Positions 36,698 through 49,400 of a stretch of 64,000 nucleotides of DNA are shown here, in pieces. The position numbers and the translations under genes are program-made. Source of the stretch: Neocallimastix lanati (nom. inval.) (Eukaryota > Neocallimastigomycota > Neocallimastigomycetes > Neocallimastigales > Neocallimastigaceae); the NCBI GenBank assembly GCA_016946835.1, contig JACVTC010000045.1, positions 1,176,032 to 1,240,031 on the forward strand. Reading direction: 5' to 3'. The stretch's first letter is position 1. Every line of letters begins with the position of its first letter. Below the pieces are notes generated by a model. The model was not told where the DNA came from, ran no database searches, and saw nothing but the letters and a program-made list of their open reading frames with translations.

Positions 36698-38320
36698 GAA
36701 ATTAAATAATTTATAATTGTAAAAAAAAAACAAATTAAAATTTAATTTTATAAATAAATGTTATTTATTAAATCTAATATATATTTTTAAATTAATTAAC
36801 AATAGAAACACTAAAACACTTTTTATATATATGAAATTTTATTTAGGTTAATTTTAATAAATTTTAAATATATAAATCATAATCATAATCATAATTTAAT
36901 AGTTAATTTAAATATAAAAAGTAATTTTTTTTTTATTTGAATAATAAATTAAATATTAATAATATTTAAATAAACATTGTGATATATAAGGATATAAATA
37001 TTATTATATATAAATGATTTTTTATAACTGAGTTTTAATTTATTAACTCTTTGAATATCTAAAATACTTTCATTTTTCTTTTTTTAAAAGAAGAAATCAA
37101 AACAAATTTTTATTTATAAAAGTTTTAATGATTTTTATATAAAACAAAAATTTATTTGTTTAATTTTTCTAATTAAAATAATTAAGATTATTAATTGTTT
37201 AATTATAAATAATTATTAATTAGTGCTTAATCCTAAAAATTTATTTGTCGTTTTCCAATATTTACAATTATATTCTATAAGATAGTTTTAACGAAATTTT
37301 AATTAAGTAATTAATAATATTTATTATTAAAAGTTTTTATTTAAAGTACTCTATATATATAATTAAAATATAATTTTTTTATTTTATTTAATATTATACA
37401 ATAATGGTATGTCACATATTAATTTTAAAATACCGTAATATATAATTATATTTAAAAGAACCATTTTAATATAATAGTTTATTTTATTTTCCTTTCTTTT
37501 AAAATGTAATAATAATAATATTTTAATATAAAAGAAATATGTTTATAAATAATATTATATATATTTTAAAAAAAAATATTATATTTATACAAATTATATT
37601 TATACAAATATAATACTTGTCCATAAAGCTTTATATTTAATATTATTATTAAAATAGAAAATATTTTTATAATGCAAATTAAATTTTATTTAAATAAATT
37701 CAAAAAAAAAAAATATTAAAAATATTAATAGTAATTTACATGAATTACTAATAATAATATATATATAAAATTACAGAAGAATTTACGTTTAATTAAAAGT
37801 ACATACAATAAAATATCTATAAAAGTTTTTATTAAAATAATTTGAATATTTTAAAAACAAATTTTAAAACTTTTAATCAATATAAAATTATGATAATGAT
37901 TTCATCTGTGATTTATAAATGATATGGATAATAGTATATTTCATATTTACTATTTTTTAAAATAATTAATAACTAATAATTAAAGTAATTGTTAAATAAA
38001 ATGAAAAATGTTTATTTTGAGTTAACCTTTTTATTAAATTAGTTTAAATAATTAATAAGACTTATTTCAATATTTTAATATTTAAAATTTTTTCATTAAA
38101 ATAAATTGTTAGGAATAGGATTTTTTAATCAAAAATTCATACTAATAATTTTTTTGAAAATTTTTAATATTAAATTAAAATATTTCTAAAATCATAAAAC
38201 GTTTCTTAATTAATTTAAGACAATTTTTTTATAGGAGTATATATCTCAAAAAAAAAAAACAATTACTTTTAAATTTTAAGATTTATTAATTAGAAAAAAA
38301 AAAATTTTATTAAAATTATT
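36698..38320. other. AT-rich region upstream of the GT2 gene
   Basis: 1.6 kb of A/T sequence with no open frame or RNA gene recognised; the GT2 promoter should be near 36.7-37.0 kb. Confidence 0.5.
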
Positions 38321-38525
38321 TTTAGAAACAAGAATCTCTTTATTTTTAAAAAATATTAGAATGGTATATGAATATAATAATGTACATTTTTATAGTATTT
38401 ATAGTTAACATAATATGTGACTTATTATTATTATTGGTCACATACTTTACATGAATATATTAATATATACAACAATATTCCTTAAATTAATATAATTATA
38501 AAACTTCATATTTATATTTCTAACA
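38321..38525 (-). repeat. 3' LTR of the older element
   Basis: Aligns with 41825-42023; shares AGTCACATATTATG-like core (plus strand CATAATATGTGACTTATTAT). Confidence 0.8.
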
Positions 38526-38539
38526 TTCATCCTCAAATC
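38526..38539 (-). other. Polypurine tract of the older element
   Basis: In the element sense GATTTGAGGATGAA, one or two changes from the tract at 14435-14448. Confidence 0.7.
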
Positions 38540-38699
38540 TAACATTAGATGAAAGTTAGAGATGAATAGAAATTTAATATTTGTATTACAACATAAAATT
38601 ATACTTTTGTTTTTAATATTTTATCTAAAGAAAAATTATGAACTAGATTTATAATATTCAAGAAGAATATAAATAATATTATATTTTTTATATTAATAT

Positions 38700-39090
38700 T
38701 ATGTTTTGATTCTTATCATATGAATCGCTTGAAAAATCATGTTTTTTTTTTTTTTTTATTATTATTGGTAAAGATTAGACTTCTTACTATTATTATTTCC
38801 TTTTCAGTGTTGAATTTCATTATATATTTCATTACTTTCATTTTTCATTGGTATATTTGATTCATCAATAGTTACTGTACTAATATCTTTTTCAATAGAA
38901 TCAAACTCTAGTTGTAACTCTTTATTATTATTATTTTGTATGTTGAAAATTGTTCGAATTTCGTATAGGATATATATATATATATATTTTTAACCTTCTT
39001 TATTTACTTCATTATTATTATTAATTTCGTCATTATTTTCATCATCTAAGTTTAGAATATTTAAGATTTTGTAAAAAATTGTTTTTCAAT
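38700..39090 (-). pseudogene. Decayed Asn/Glu-rich coding sequence
   Basis: The minus strand gives stretches such as YEIRTIFNIQNNNNKELQ and DSIEKDISTVTIDESNI with stops between. The style recalls the Asn-rich linker of copia pol, so this may be a pol remnant, but no catalytic motif is left. Confidence 0.35.
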
Positions 39091-39104
39091 ATTAACTTTT
39101 TTCT

Positions 39105-39845
39105 TTATTTTCTTTTTAAATTAAAATAATTATTTACTAATTTTATTTTATTTGATATTGGATAATCATATATAATACCATCAAATTGGTAATTATTAGT
39201 ATATCCTCCTGTCTCGCTATCATTTAAAAAAATCTTATTTTCTTCAGCCTTGAAATTATTAGGTCCAAATTGGAATTCTAATTCACGGTAGAATCCTCGA
39301 ATACCATTGCGGCGAACTAATCTTGAAAACAATTTTTCAAGATTAGTAATTCTACCGGCTGTGACCGTAACGGTTTTGTTTAATATAAATCTATCAATAA
39401 TTCCTTTAAACCATACTCACAATTAATTTGTACCTGGAATAATATTGTTAATAGATAATTTTAGACTAATTCCTGAAATAATATAAGCCTAAAAAGAATA
39501 ATGACGCCATTGTTGATTAGGAATAGATTCTCTGTTAGACTCTTGTTGAATTAATGCAACAACGGCATAATCTATTCTGAAAATTGAATTATTTAATGGA
39601 TTCTTAATGGTTAATTTAACTGTAACATTTCCATGTTGTTTAACATATCCTTGTTGAGAAACAAATGAAAATGGATATTTAGCTTTTTCAACTATGGCTA
39701 CTACCTTGACATCTCACAATGAAGCTTATGGAGACTCTGTCTTATTCAAATAAATTAAATGTGGTCCATAAACCTTTGACCAATTTTCTCTTTTCTTTGG
39801 ATATTCATCTTCTTCACAATAATGGGAACCTGCCATGTATATATT
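39105..39845 (-). pseudogene. PL4 rhamnogalacturonan lyase fragment in the LTR element
   Basis: Read leftward: MAGSHY, NWSKVYGPHLIYLN, DVKVVAIVEKAKYPFSFV, a fibronectin-like middle part (NNIIPGTN, WFKGIIDRF, TVTVTAGRITNLEKL), then the C-terminal sugar-binding-like domain (RNGIRGFYRELEFQFGPN, EENKIFLND, FDGIIYDY). Order and motifs match the C-terminal two thirds of fungal and bacterial rhamnogalacturonan endolyases (polysaccharide lyase family 4), which cut pectin backbones. In-frame stops and frame changes break it; the longest open piece is 39105-39332. Capture of a host plant-wall-degrading gene by a non-autonomous LTR element is the simplest reading. Confidence 0.7.
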
Positions 39846-40458
39846 TATAAGGAATCATTTTCACTTCGATGACAATCAAGATCATTTTTATTTTCAAAGG
39901 AAAATTTCTTAGTATTGACTATTCTAATATTCTTTTGTAAAGACCAACTTCTTCTTTTTATAATAATTATTTTTTTTTATTTTATTATATTTTAAAAATT
40001 ACTTAAAAATACGAATAACATTATATTCTAGAAATCAAATTGAATAGATCAATTCATCAAAAGAATTTTATTTTTCTGTATATTGAAATTATATTACATT
40101 GAAAATATATGTATCTTTGAATTCTTAACTATAAATAATTTCTTATTATTAATTATCTAAATATAATTACATAAAAATTGATTATATAAATTTTCAAAAT
40201 GAAATCTTTCCGAGAATATCTTAGGTTCTAAATATCAATTATTAACAAGTAAATGTTTCATTAAAGACCAGTTTAAATGTATCATTAATTTTTCATTTAA
40301 GAACATGTTATTTGATAAAACTTAAAACATTTCTATATTTCATATCTTATAATAAAATATTAATCTCATATATCATATTAATTAAAATATAATAGGTGAA
40401 TAATTTCATATTTGGATTTAGATATATATTATTAATTAAAGTTTAGTAATATAATTGA

Positions 40459-40937
40459 TTATAGGATTTATAAACACAAAACATAGACTTGCACATATGG
40501 GTACCCATCTCCCATATGGCCATACAGTTATTAATTAACTGTAAGGTGATGAGTTATTGGCATACTGTATCAGCTTCGCCGCTCTCAATCGTCGTTACAC
40601 ACTGCCCGGAGATGCATTCCAAACGTTCCTACATATATCTCTAATGACCACGAGCATCAGAACGGAACCATTAACTCCTCCCTAGTGGGTGTAATCATTG
40701 GCGATTGGAAATTTTACAATCATCAAGGTCTATGCTTCAATTCAAAGCGTAGTATCAGGGTTGGGTGAAATAATCATCTGAGGGAAAGCCTTATGGACAT
40801 CACGTGTGGTCTCATGATATCCCAGGATAGAAACCTCATCCGATTATTTGGTGCCATGCCGAGGATTCGAACCCCGCCCTCTACAGTAACCTGTATCGTC
40901 CTAACCGACTGGACCAACATGGCTTATAGGATTTATA
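40459..40937 (-). mobile_element. tRNA-derived SINE with 14-bp target duplications
   Basis: A body of 451 bp (40473-40923) is flanked by perfect direct repeats TTATAGGATTTATA (40459-40472 and 40924-40937). In the minus sense it begins exactly with a tRNA-like head (40849-40923): acceptor GCCATGT pairs with GCATGGC, the D arm is GTCC...GGAC, the T arm carries GGTTCGAATCC. The A box (40905-40916) and B box (40863-40873) form a Pol III promoter. The head ends ACCA, an encoded CCA as in mature tRNA. The anticodon arm is collapsed (TACAG, four bases, CTGTA), so it is not a working tRNA. The rest is unique, GC-richer sequence with no long frame. It is nested inside the older LTR element. Confidence 0.85.
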
Positions 40938-41792
40938 GATCAAATTTTATTTGTTTTATTTTAATTATTAAACTTTAATTAATATTATTTGTATTGATAA
41001 ATTGATTTAAAATAAAAATTATGAATTCTTGATTTTAATTGGTAAGACAAATATTATTTATTAAAGTTTGATAATGTTTAATTCTATTGGCTCTTGATTT
41101 ATTAATTAATATAATTTATTATATTTAAAATTCACTTTTGAATTTTTATTTATATTTGATTTTATAAAATTGAAATTTTTATTACATTATGTGTTATAAT
41201 ACGAAACTTTATTTAATAAAGTATTGATAATATTTAATTTATTAATAATTTTGATTTAATAAAATTTTACTTATTACTTTTCTTTAATTTATTAATTTTT
41301 ACTGATTGATTTATTCCATAATTTTTAATGTATTTAATGAAAGATGTATATCACGATTTATTTATATTTTATTTAATAAAAATAAACTAGTTATTAATTT
41401 TTATTATTATTTTAATTAAAAATTACTTTTATATTAATATTATTTATAATTTCAAATTTACTTTAATATCATCAGTTGACTATTAATTTTTCATCTTGAT
41501 GATATTAATTTTTATTTTATTTTTTTTTTATTTTAACTAATTTTTTTTTTTATAATATCGGCTGACTATAATATCTTTTCAGCTCGATATATGTTATTAC
41601 TAAAATACTTCTATAAATTATACTTAACTTTCATGCGTATAAATCATAATTTGTAATTTTATATATTTAATTAAATAGACTTGATTGTAGTAAATAAAAT
41701 GTGTTATTAAAATAATTAATTTTATAATAATGTAAAACAATTTAAAATTAAATAGTTATATATATTTTATATTTTACTTTATTATTGTCTTT

Positions 41793-41824
41793 GCTCAATC
41801 TGGTAAGACTGAGACTCTTAATCT
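41793..41824 (-). other. tRNA-Lys(CUU)-type primer-binding site (older element)
   Basis: The plus strand reads GCTCAATCTGGTAAGACTG then GAGACTCTTAATCT, a recognisable D arm and anticodon arm of tRNA-Lys with anticodon CTT; it is the clearest of the copies in this window. Confidence 0.78.
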
Positions 41825-42023
41825 TTTAGAAATAAGAATCTCTTTATTTTTAAAAAATATTAGAATGGTATATAAATATAATAATGTATATTTTTATGAT
41901 ATTTATAGTTAACATAATATGTGACTTATTATTATTTTTAGTCACATACTTTACATGAATATATTAATATATATAACAATTAAATTAATATAATTAAAAA
42001 ACTTCATATTTATATTTCTAACA
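41825..42023 (-). repeat. 5' LTR of the older element
   Basis: About 199 bp, aligned with 38321-38525 with several differences and a short deletion near 41980. Confidence 0.8.
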
Positions 42024-43510
42024 TTTATTATGAATTTGGAAGAAATACTGAAGTATTTCAAATCTAAATTTCAAAATGATCTAGGATTTTTTTTTTTTTT
42101 TATGAAATATATTATATAATATAATTGATAATTCACATATTTATAAAATACCTCATAAAAAATGTTTGGATTATTGCATGTCTCTAATAATTAATGACCT
42201 ATTTAATTAATGACCTATTTAATTAATGTCATATATATTTTTCTAATACTTTTCGCAAAAAGGTGTCCTAATAAAAGTATTCTATTAAAGAAATAATACT
42301 TTCATCTTAAACAAATATTACTTTTAAATTTATTGCTAGGTAAATTACATTATTTGATATAATTTCCAAAATTAATTCATGTATTTTTTTTTTTATATCA
42401 AAAGTTGAATTATTAGTTTCCTAAAAATGGAATATAGAATAAAATAAATATCATACTCTATAGAATTAATATATGAATACTTAGAACACCGAATATCGAG
42501 TATTTAATAAAATATATCATAATAATGATTTCAAAAAACATAAATTTTTATGATGATAGAGATTAATCATGCAGTATTAGCAAATTTGTTTTTAATTTAA
42601 TCAATACTTAATTAAAAAATAAATAATGTCTATAAATTAATGAATCTTATCACAATTCACGTCCAAAAATATAAAATTATTAAAATTTATAGATTCAACA
42701 AAGGAAATATTTTTCGATTCCTTAGAATTGAAGACTTGAAAATTACATAGCTACAGAAAAAATTAGGAAAAAGACTTCATGGGAATCTTATAAAACTATA
42801 TTCAAAATCAATTTAACTATTCCTTAGTATATAATCGATATACAAAAATAACGATATAATGATATTAGTACTAAGTAGATGATTATAATTACCTTCGAAG
42901 AAAATACTTAAAAATATAGTTGAGAATAAAGATTTAACAGTTTATCAAATTGAGAAGCATTCAAAGCATTTTTTACTAAGCATGAACAAAATAGATAATA
43001 TGAATTACAAACTAAGATGGAAGAAATCAAATATAGTTGATTATTATATATTTTATTTTCATTTTCTTATTTACTTTTTATTTTATTATCTTACTATTTC
43101 ATACAATTAATTTAATTAAAGTATTTTTTATTATTTATATTTAATTATTTCTTATTTAATTATATATATATACCTATTATTTTTTTTTTAATTATTTTTA
43201 TTATTTCATTTAATAAAAAAATATAATCATTACTTTATTTTATATTATTAAAGGATCTTGAAATTTTTTAATATATATGAATTTTAAATAAAATACAATA
43301 CCAATCTTAATACTATGAAATTTATATTTCATTTGAATTTATTAATTGTGCAAAGAGTATATTTATTTTTATAAAAAATTATTTTTTTATTTTAATATTT
43401 AATAATATTTAATTACATCTTGATATTATATATTTAAAAAAAATATTTTAATTTTAATTTTTTTACAATTTATAAAAGATAATTTTTATTTATGGAACTT
43501 TGCTTTTCAC
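42024..43510. other. AT-rich region, possibly interior of a third decayed LTR element
   Basis: No gene recognised. It ends at a primer-site-like sequence for an element in minus orientation, so it may be that element's interior. A short coding-like stretch near 42955-43040 is too decayed to name. Confidence 0.4.
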
Positions 43511-43748
43511 TTAATCTGGTGAGATTGAGACTATTAATCTATTAAAATTAAGAATCTTTTCATTATGTAAGAATATAACAACGTATGTGATTTAATTTTA
43601 TTTGTTATTACAGTATTAATAGTTTTTTCATTATTTGACTTCTATAAGATATGTAACTAATGACATTAACAAGACATATCAAGATATATACCATTACTAC
43701 TTAATTTAATATAATTACAAAACTTTAATATTTATATTTTTATCTAAT
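43511..43748 (-). repeat. Decayed LTR with tRNA-Lys-type primer site
   Basis: TTAATCTGGTGAGATTGAG then ACTATTAATCT (43511-43540) matches the primer site at 41793-41824 with few changes, followed by about 208 bp that resemble the LTR at 41825-42023 (AAGAATCTTTTCATTATG at the start, AACTTTAATATTTATATTT at the end). Confidence 0.55.
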
Positions 43749-44984
43749 ATCAATTTATAATAAATGATTTTACTAATAAAGGATGAATATTACTATAACA
43801 ATAATAGCTATAATTACATTAGATTGATTAATAATTCCTATAATAATTATAATATTTACTTGTAATAATAATTATTTATAATCTATAATTATAAATATAA
43901 TTTTGAATAATTTTAGAATTTTTTTTTTTTATATATTATTCATAATAATAAGATTGTATTTCAACTATTATTACAAAAATAATTCTTTCATTATTAATAA
44001 ATTTTATTCATTTCATTAAATTATAATAAAAAGACTAAAAGAACTTATAATAATACAATAATTAGTATTAATAGAAACATCTATCCTTACAAACTATTAC
44101 AGTTATAATTAATTAATAATAAATAATGATATTTCAACCATTGATAATAGTAATATATAAAATAAATAATATTATTAATAATCATTATTAATAATAAAAA
44201 TTATTAAGAAATTTATAATATTTATTGATACAATTAATAATTATTCTTAAAAATTATAATTTTAAAATTATTATTTAATGGAATAAATCAATAATAAGTA
44301 TTGCTTTAAAAAAAAATATTATAAATAATAATAAAAATCATAATTAATTATAACAGTAAAAGAATGAAAAATGCTCATTAATGTGAATTATGATATTTAA
44401 AATAATAATCATTAAATTTATAATAATAAAAATATTCAACACTAATAATAATTATAATTATAGTAATAAATAATAATTATAAAAAATTATAATAAATAAA
44501 ATTAAAATATTAAATAAAAAGAGAATTAAATAACAATTATTAATAATTTTAATGGTAATATAAAATCTTTAAAAAAAAGTCATTAATATTAGTAAATTAC
44601 AAAAAAGTCATTAATATTAGTAAATTACAATATATTAACAATTATTAATAATTATAACAATATTTAAAATAAAGATTATTTCAAGAATTATATTTAAAAA
44701 ATTATAATTAAAGTAAACATAATATATTCGATAAAATTATTGTAAAAACAAAGAATAATTTTTACTATGAAGTTAATATTTTATAAATTTTATTCAATAA
44801 TTATAATAATATATATGACAATCATACATTTAATAAAATGAATTTATAACAATCTGTAATAACAATTAAAATGGATATCAATAATAATTATTATTGTATC
44901 AAATAATAATAAATAATTATACTACATTATATAATAAGATTAATATTTTTTTAGTTTTAAAAAACAAATAATGAATAATGAATA
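43749..44984. other. AT-rich region
   Basis: A/T-rich sequence dominated by AAT/ATT triplets with one local duplication (AAGTCATTAATATTAGTAAA twice at 44577-44630). No gene recognised. Confidence 0.5.
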
Positions 44985-45690
44985 ATGAATGAAATTATAA
45001 AAAGAATAGAGTATTTTGTAATAAATAAATAATAAATAATAAATAATAAATAAATAATAAATAATAAATAATAAATAAATAATAAATAATAAATAATAAA
45101 TAATTAAATAATAAATAATAAATAATAAATAATTAAATAATAAATAATAAATAATAAATAATTAAATAATAAATAATAAATAATAAATAATTAAAATAAT
45201 AAATAATAAATAATAAATAATAAATAATAAATAATAAATAATAAATAATAAATAATAAATAATAAATAATAAATAATAAATAATAAATAATAAATAATTA
45301 ATTTAATAAATAAATAACAAATAATAAATAATAAATAATAAATGATAAATAATAAATAATAAATAATAAATGATAAATAATAAATAATAAATAATAAATA
45401 ATTAAATAATAAATAATAAATAATAAATAATTAAATAATAAATAATAAATAATAAATAATTAAAATAATAAATAATAAATAATAAATAATAAATAATAAA
45501 TAATAAATAATAAATAATAAATAATAAATAATAAATAATTAAAATAATAAATAATAAATAATAAATAATAAATAATAAATAATAAATAATAAATAATAAA
45601 TAATAAATAATAAATAATGGAATAATAAATAATAAATAATAAATAATAAATAATAAATAAATAATAATAAATAATAAATAAATAATAATA
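44985..45690. repeat. Large AAATAAT heptamer array
   Basis: About 700 bp of AATAATA/AAATAAT heptamers, broken at intervals by TAATTAAATAAT variants that give a longer period. It lies about 0.8 kb before the predicted start of the giant scaffoldin-like gene. Confidence 0.92.
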
Positions 45691-46494
45691 AAAAATAATG
45701 ATTATATTTATACCACTCTCATTAATTTTTTAGATATAAGAGAGTAGAAAAATAAATTTAATATATAATTTCAAGATTAACAGGTACAAATTTCTATAAA
45801 TAAATTTATTTTACTAACCCTTAATAAGTATATTTAAAGAAACATATATAAATTAATTTTTTTTCGTTTTATTTCTTTTTTCTAACAACCAAAAATTAAG
45901 TAAAAATTTATATAGATTTTTTATATTATTTATTTCCTTTATTCTTTTGATATAGAGGGAAGATAACTAAAGTTTTAAGCTGTAATTATAAATATTTTTG
46001 TAAATAGAAAGGTAACTTTCAGGATAATTTATTATTATAATAAAAATTATATATATTTATTTAGTAATAAAATAAGAATATGTTATTCAAAAAATTATTT
46101 TAATTTATTAATATTTTATTGCATTTTATATTAATATTTTAATGCATTTTAAACACTCTTTCTTAATATCAACTTTTTATATAGTTTTAATCCTTTTATA
46201 TACTTTTTTTGGTTGAATTGAGAAGTTAAGAAACATTCATTTAATAAATTACTTTGAAGCTATTGTATATAGATATCTTATTTTTAAATTATAAAAGAGA
46301 ACTATAACAGGTTTTTCTTTAATAATTTCTTAATTTAAAAATTGAACAATTTTCCTTATTTTATTTAAATATTATACCAAAAAGGAAAATATGTTTAATT
46401 TTAAATATTTAGGGTAAGCGTAAAAGCTAATATTATAATTATGATATCATTAAATATTTAATTAATGTAAATATTTGTTATTTTATTAAAAAAT
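45691..46494. promoter_or_regulatory. Upstream region of the giant scaffoldin-like gene
   Basis: AT-rich, no open frame. It includes an inverted pair CTCTC...GAGAG at 45716-45746 and is the expected promoter region, though no specific element can be named. Confidence 0.4.
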
Positions 46495-49400
46495 ATGAAT
46501 TTCTATTTCTAAAAAATTGTTATTAAATAGACTACCAATATTGGTAGGGTTAATTGGAAAAACATGTAAGTTTGTCATTATTTTATATTATTAGATTATT
46601 ATTATGTAATAACAATAATTTGTCTTCATAATTTTAATTTTTAGATGCGGATTGTAGCATACCAACTTTTACTGACGGTGCATGTTCTATAACTGGATGT
46701 ACGTTTTTGTTTATCTTGATATATTTATAAATAATGAAATTTTAAATATTATATTAGAAACTGAAAATTTACATTTTTTATTTATTAATAGGCGTAGCAA
46801 GTCAGTTTGACAAATATTATTCTTATAGAGGTTATATTTATAAGATTAATGCATCAAGTTCCTGTACTACACAAAATATAAATATTGGTTTTTATAAACA
46901 TGGAGATAGTTACTTTGAATGTAGACAATGTGATTCAGGAGATGATTGCCATGATAATAAGAAATGTACAACAGCAGCTTCACCACAAAGCTCGTGTGAT
47001 AATACTTCAGTCGGTAAATTATTTAAAGATCAAAATAATATTAAGCTCTGTCTTGGTAAGATTGGTTCTTCTACTACTTATGCTAGTCTTGATTTTGGAA
47101 AAGATGATAATGAATACTATCTTGTTAAGCATACAAAAAATGAAAATGGAAATGTGTTCAGTTATGCCACCAATGCGAATTATTATGTTGTTAAATCAAA
47201 TTCAGCAGAAAATGGTATTATTTTAAGTGATGATAATATCCAACCCAATAGTGGAACTTTCTTAGATTGTGCAGAATCGAGTGGTAAATTAATAACGAGA
47301 ATTGAGGATTTTTGTTCAGCTGATAGTAGTGAAAGATACTATACCTGTAAAAATGGTGTCTGTCAATCTAAGGAACAACTTCCTGGCGTTGGTGGTTTTG
47401 ATGATAATGGAGAAGATAAATGTTTAAGTATTACTGAAAGTGGAGATTGTTCTATTGGCAAGGCATCGAAATGTTTAGAAGACGAAGAATTCGTAAGTAT
47501 GACATCCGATATTTATAAATTTATGACATCAGATCAAAAAAATATTCAATCAGATGCCTTGTCAGGTCACTATGTTAAGATTAGTAAGAATGATAGTGGT
47601 TATAGTTGTACATCTCTTTCAGGATCTGTTACTTCAGAAACTTATTTTGAAAATAAAGCAGAGGAAAGCAAATCGAATTATCCATTAATTCATTGTGTAG
47701 ATAATGAAGGAACTAACGAATGTAAATTGGAAGAGGCAAAGCAAAACCATTACTATAATGATGGGGAAACAAAAGTATTAATGAAATACGACGGAAGCAC
47801 TTTAGAAAAAACTTCACTTGATAAAGTCGAAACTGGATTATATATTAATAAAGATGATAAAACCGTAATTTCATGTGCTAAAGACTCTGAATGCATTGTA
47901 GGTTCAGCCTATTTAGTTAACAAATGTACTGAAAGTACCATTGGAAATTTCAGATTGAATGATGAAAAAGAAGATGAAATTACTTTGTGTGGTAATTACA
48001 ATAGCAATACCTCACAGCCAGTTGAATTTACTGAACTCGATAAGTCTTATATCCTTAGTACTACATCTGGAAAATTCCCAGGGGTATCTTCATCAAGAAA
48101 GATTCATGTTCAAATTAAAGACAATGATAAGATTATACAAATGGAAGATAAGGATGAATGTACTCAGGATTTAGAAATTGTTTATGATAGTGGAAACTAT
48201 GCTCTCTGTGTCACAGTCACCCAAACTGGAACAACTGAAGTTGATAGTGGTGAGAAAAATACTGACGGAACACCAAAAATGGTTACAAAAAATGTTTACA
48301 ACAGTGTAAAACTTCCATTCGAAGAAAATGGAGCTAGAGTCTTTGTGAGTGATGCTGTGATAACGATAAAAGAGAACGAATATGAAAAACTTTATACGAA
48401 AGGATACTACATTGATAGACAGGGTGGAATCGCAGATGGTACTACCACTACTGTCATGTATTGTAATGGAACTGAATGTAGTCCTGTTAATAGTAATGAT
48501 GATAATAAGCCAAAAGAAAACGATTACTATATAAATGATGAAAGTAGATATGGTTCTTCCTCTGGTACTGTCATTAAATGTCTTAAACAAACAATAGGAG
48601 AGGGTCAGACAGCCATAGAATATGTAAAATGTACAGTGGATAATGTAATTGGATATTATACTAATTCTAAAAAAGAGTTGATTTCGTGTGAAAATTCGAA
48701 ATGTGAAGTTATTACAGAAAAAATGAAAGATGGAACAACGAATTATTATTTAAATGGAAATTTCAATAATGATAATCAAAAACCTATAATTGAATGTAAA
48801 CCAAAGACTGGAGAAAATACTCCTGAATGCACTGCAATTTCTCCAGAACCTACTTCAAATACTGATGATTACAATAATTATATTAATGCCAACAAGGTAA
48901 TGAGCATTATTCATTGTGATATAAAAAAACCAACTGCAGAAGGAGAAACACAGGTTTATTCTTGTAATGATATTGATGCTGAAAAATATGGATATTACTT
49001 TACAAAAAGCGGTAATGTAGCTAAATATATTCAATGTGAAAATGAATGCACTGAAGATGATAAAAATGGATATTATATTAATAAATCAAAAACAGGAGAA
49101 ATTATAAAATGCAACGGTGGAACATGCTCTTCAACACTTGGTTACAATTACTATGTGGATACCCATTATGAAGGAGAAAAATTAATTCAGTGCTATGGAA
49201 GTACGATTAATCCATGTATCGGAGGGTTAACTGGATTAACTCGCAGAGTATATATTAGTGGAAATAATTCAGGAGAAAATCCAAATTCAGAGTTAATTGC
49301 CTGTACAGATAAATGCGAAGTAATTACTGGAAGTTCAGCAGGATTTCAGGACAAAACTTATTTGAATGGAGGTAGTGACAGCAAAACAAATCCACTTATT

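Larger units (their letters stand above)
38321..42023 (-). mobile_element. Older non-autonomous LTR element carrying a PL4 lyase fragment and a SINE
   Basis: About 3.7 kb in minus orientation. LTRs of about 205 and 199 bp (38321-38525 and 41825-42023) differ by several substitutions and small gaps, so it is older than the other two elements. A tRNA-Lys-type primer site (41793-41824) adjoins the right LTR and a purine tract (38526-38539) the left. The LTRs start TGTTAGAAAT in the element sense like the element at 10911, but the other end lacks the usual CA. No target duplication is clear. It has no reverse transcriptase or integrase; the interior holds Asn-rich decayed coding sequence (38.7-39.1 kb), a PL4 fragment and a nested SINE. 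Confidence 0.8.

Noticed and set aside
36698-36733. A longer GT2 protein starting at 36733
   Set aside because: The codon there is TTG beside a T run; the first ATG in frame is at 36697 and gives a proper signal sequence.
40849-40923. A functional tRNA gene
   Set aside because: The anticodon arm cannot form a 7-base loop, the CCA is encoded, and the head is the exact end of a unit bounded by target duplications; a SINE explains all of this.
44985-45690. Heptamer array as telomeric repeat
   Set aside because: The unit AAATAAT lacks G, is internal, and does not resemble known telomere repeats.
48171-48590. Antisense open frames within the scaffoldin-like genes, here and at 26536, 21105, 22142, 22934, 27847, 58252, 62964 and 63210
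   Set aside because: They are opposite- or other-frame shadows of the repeat protein and lack independent motifs.
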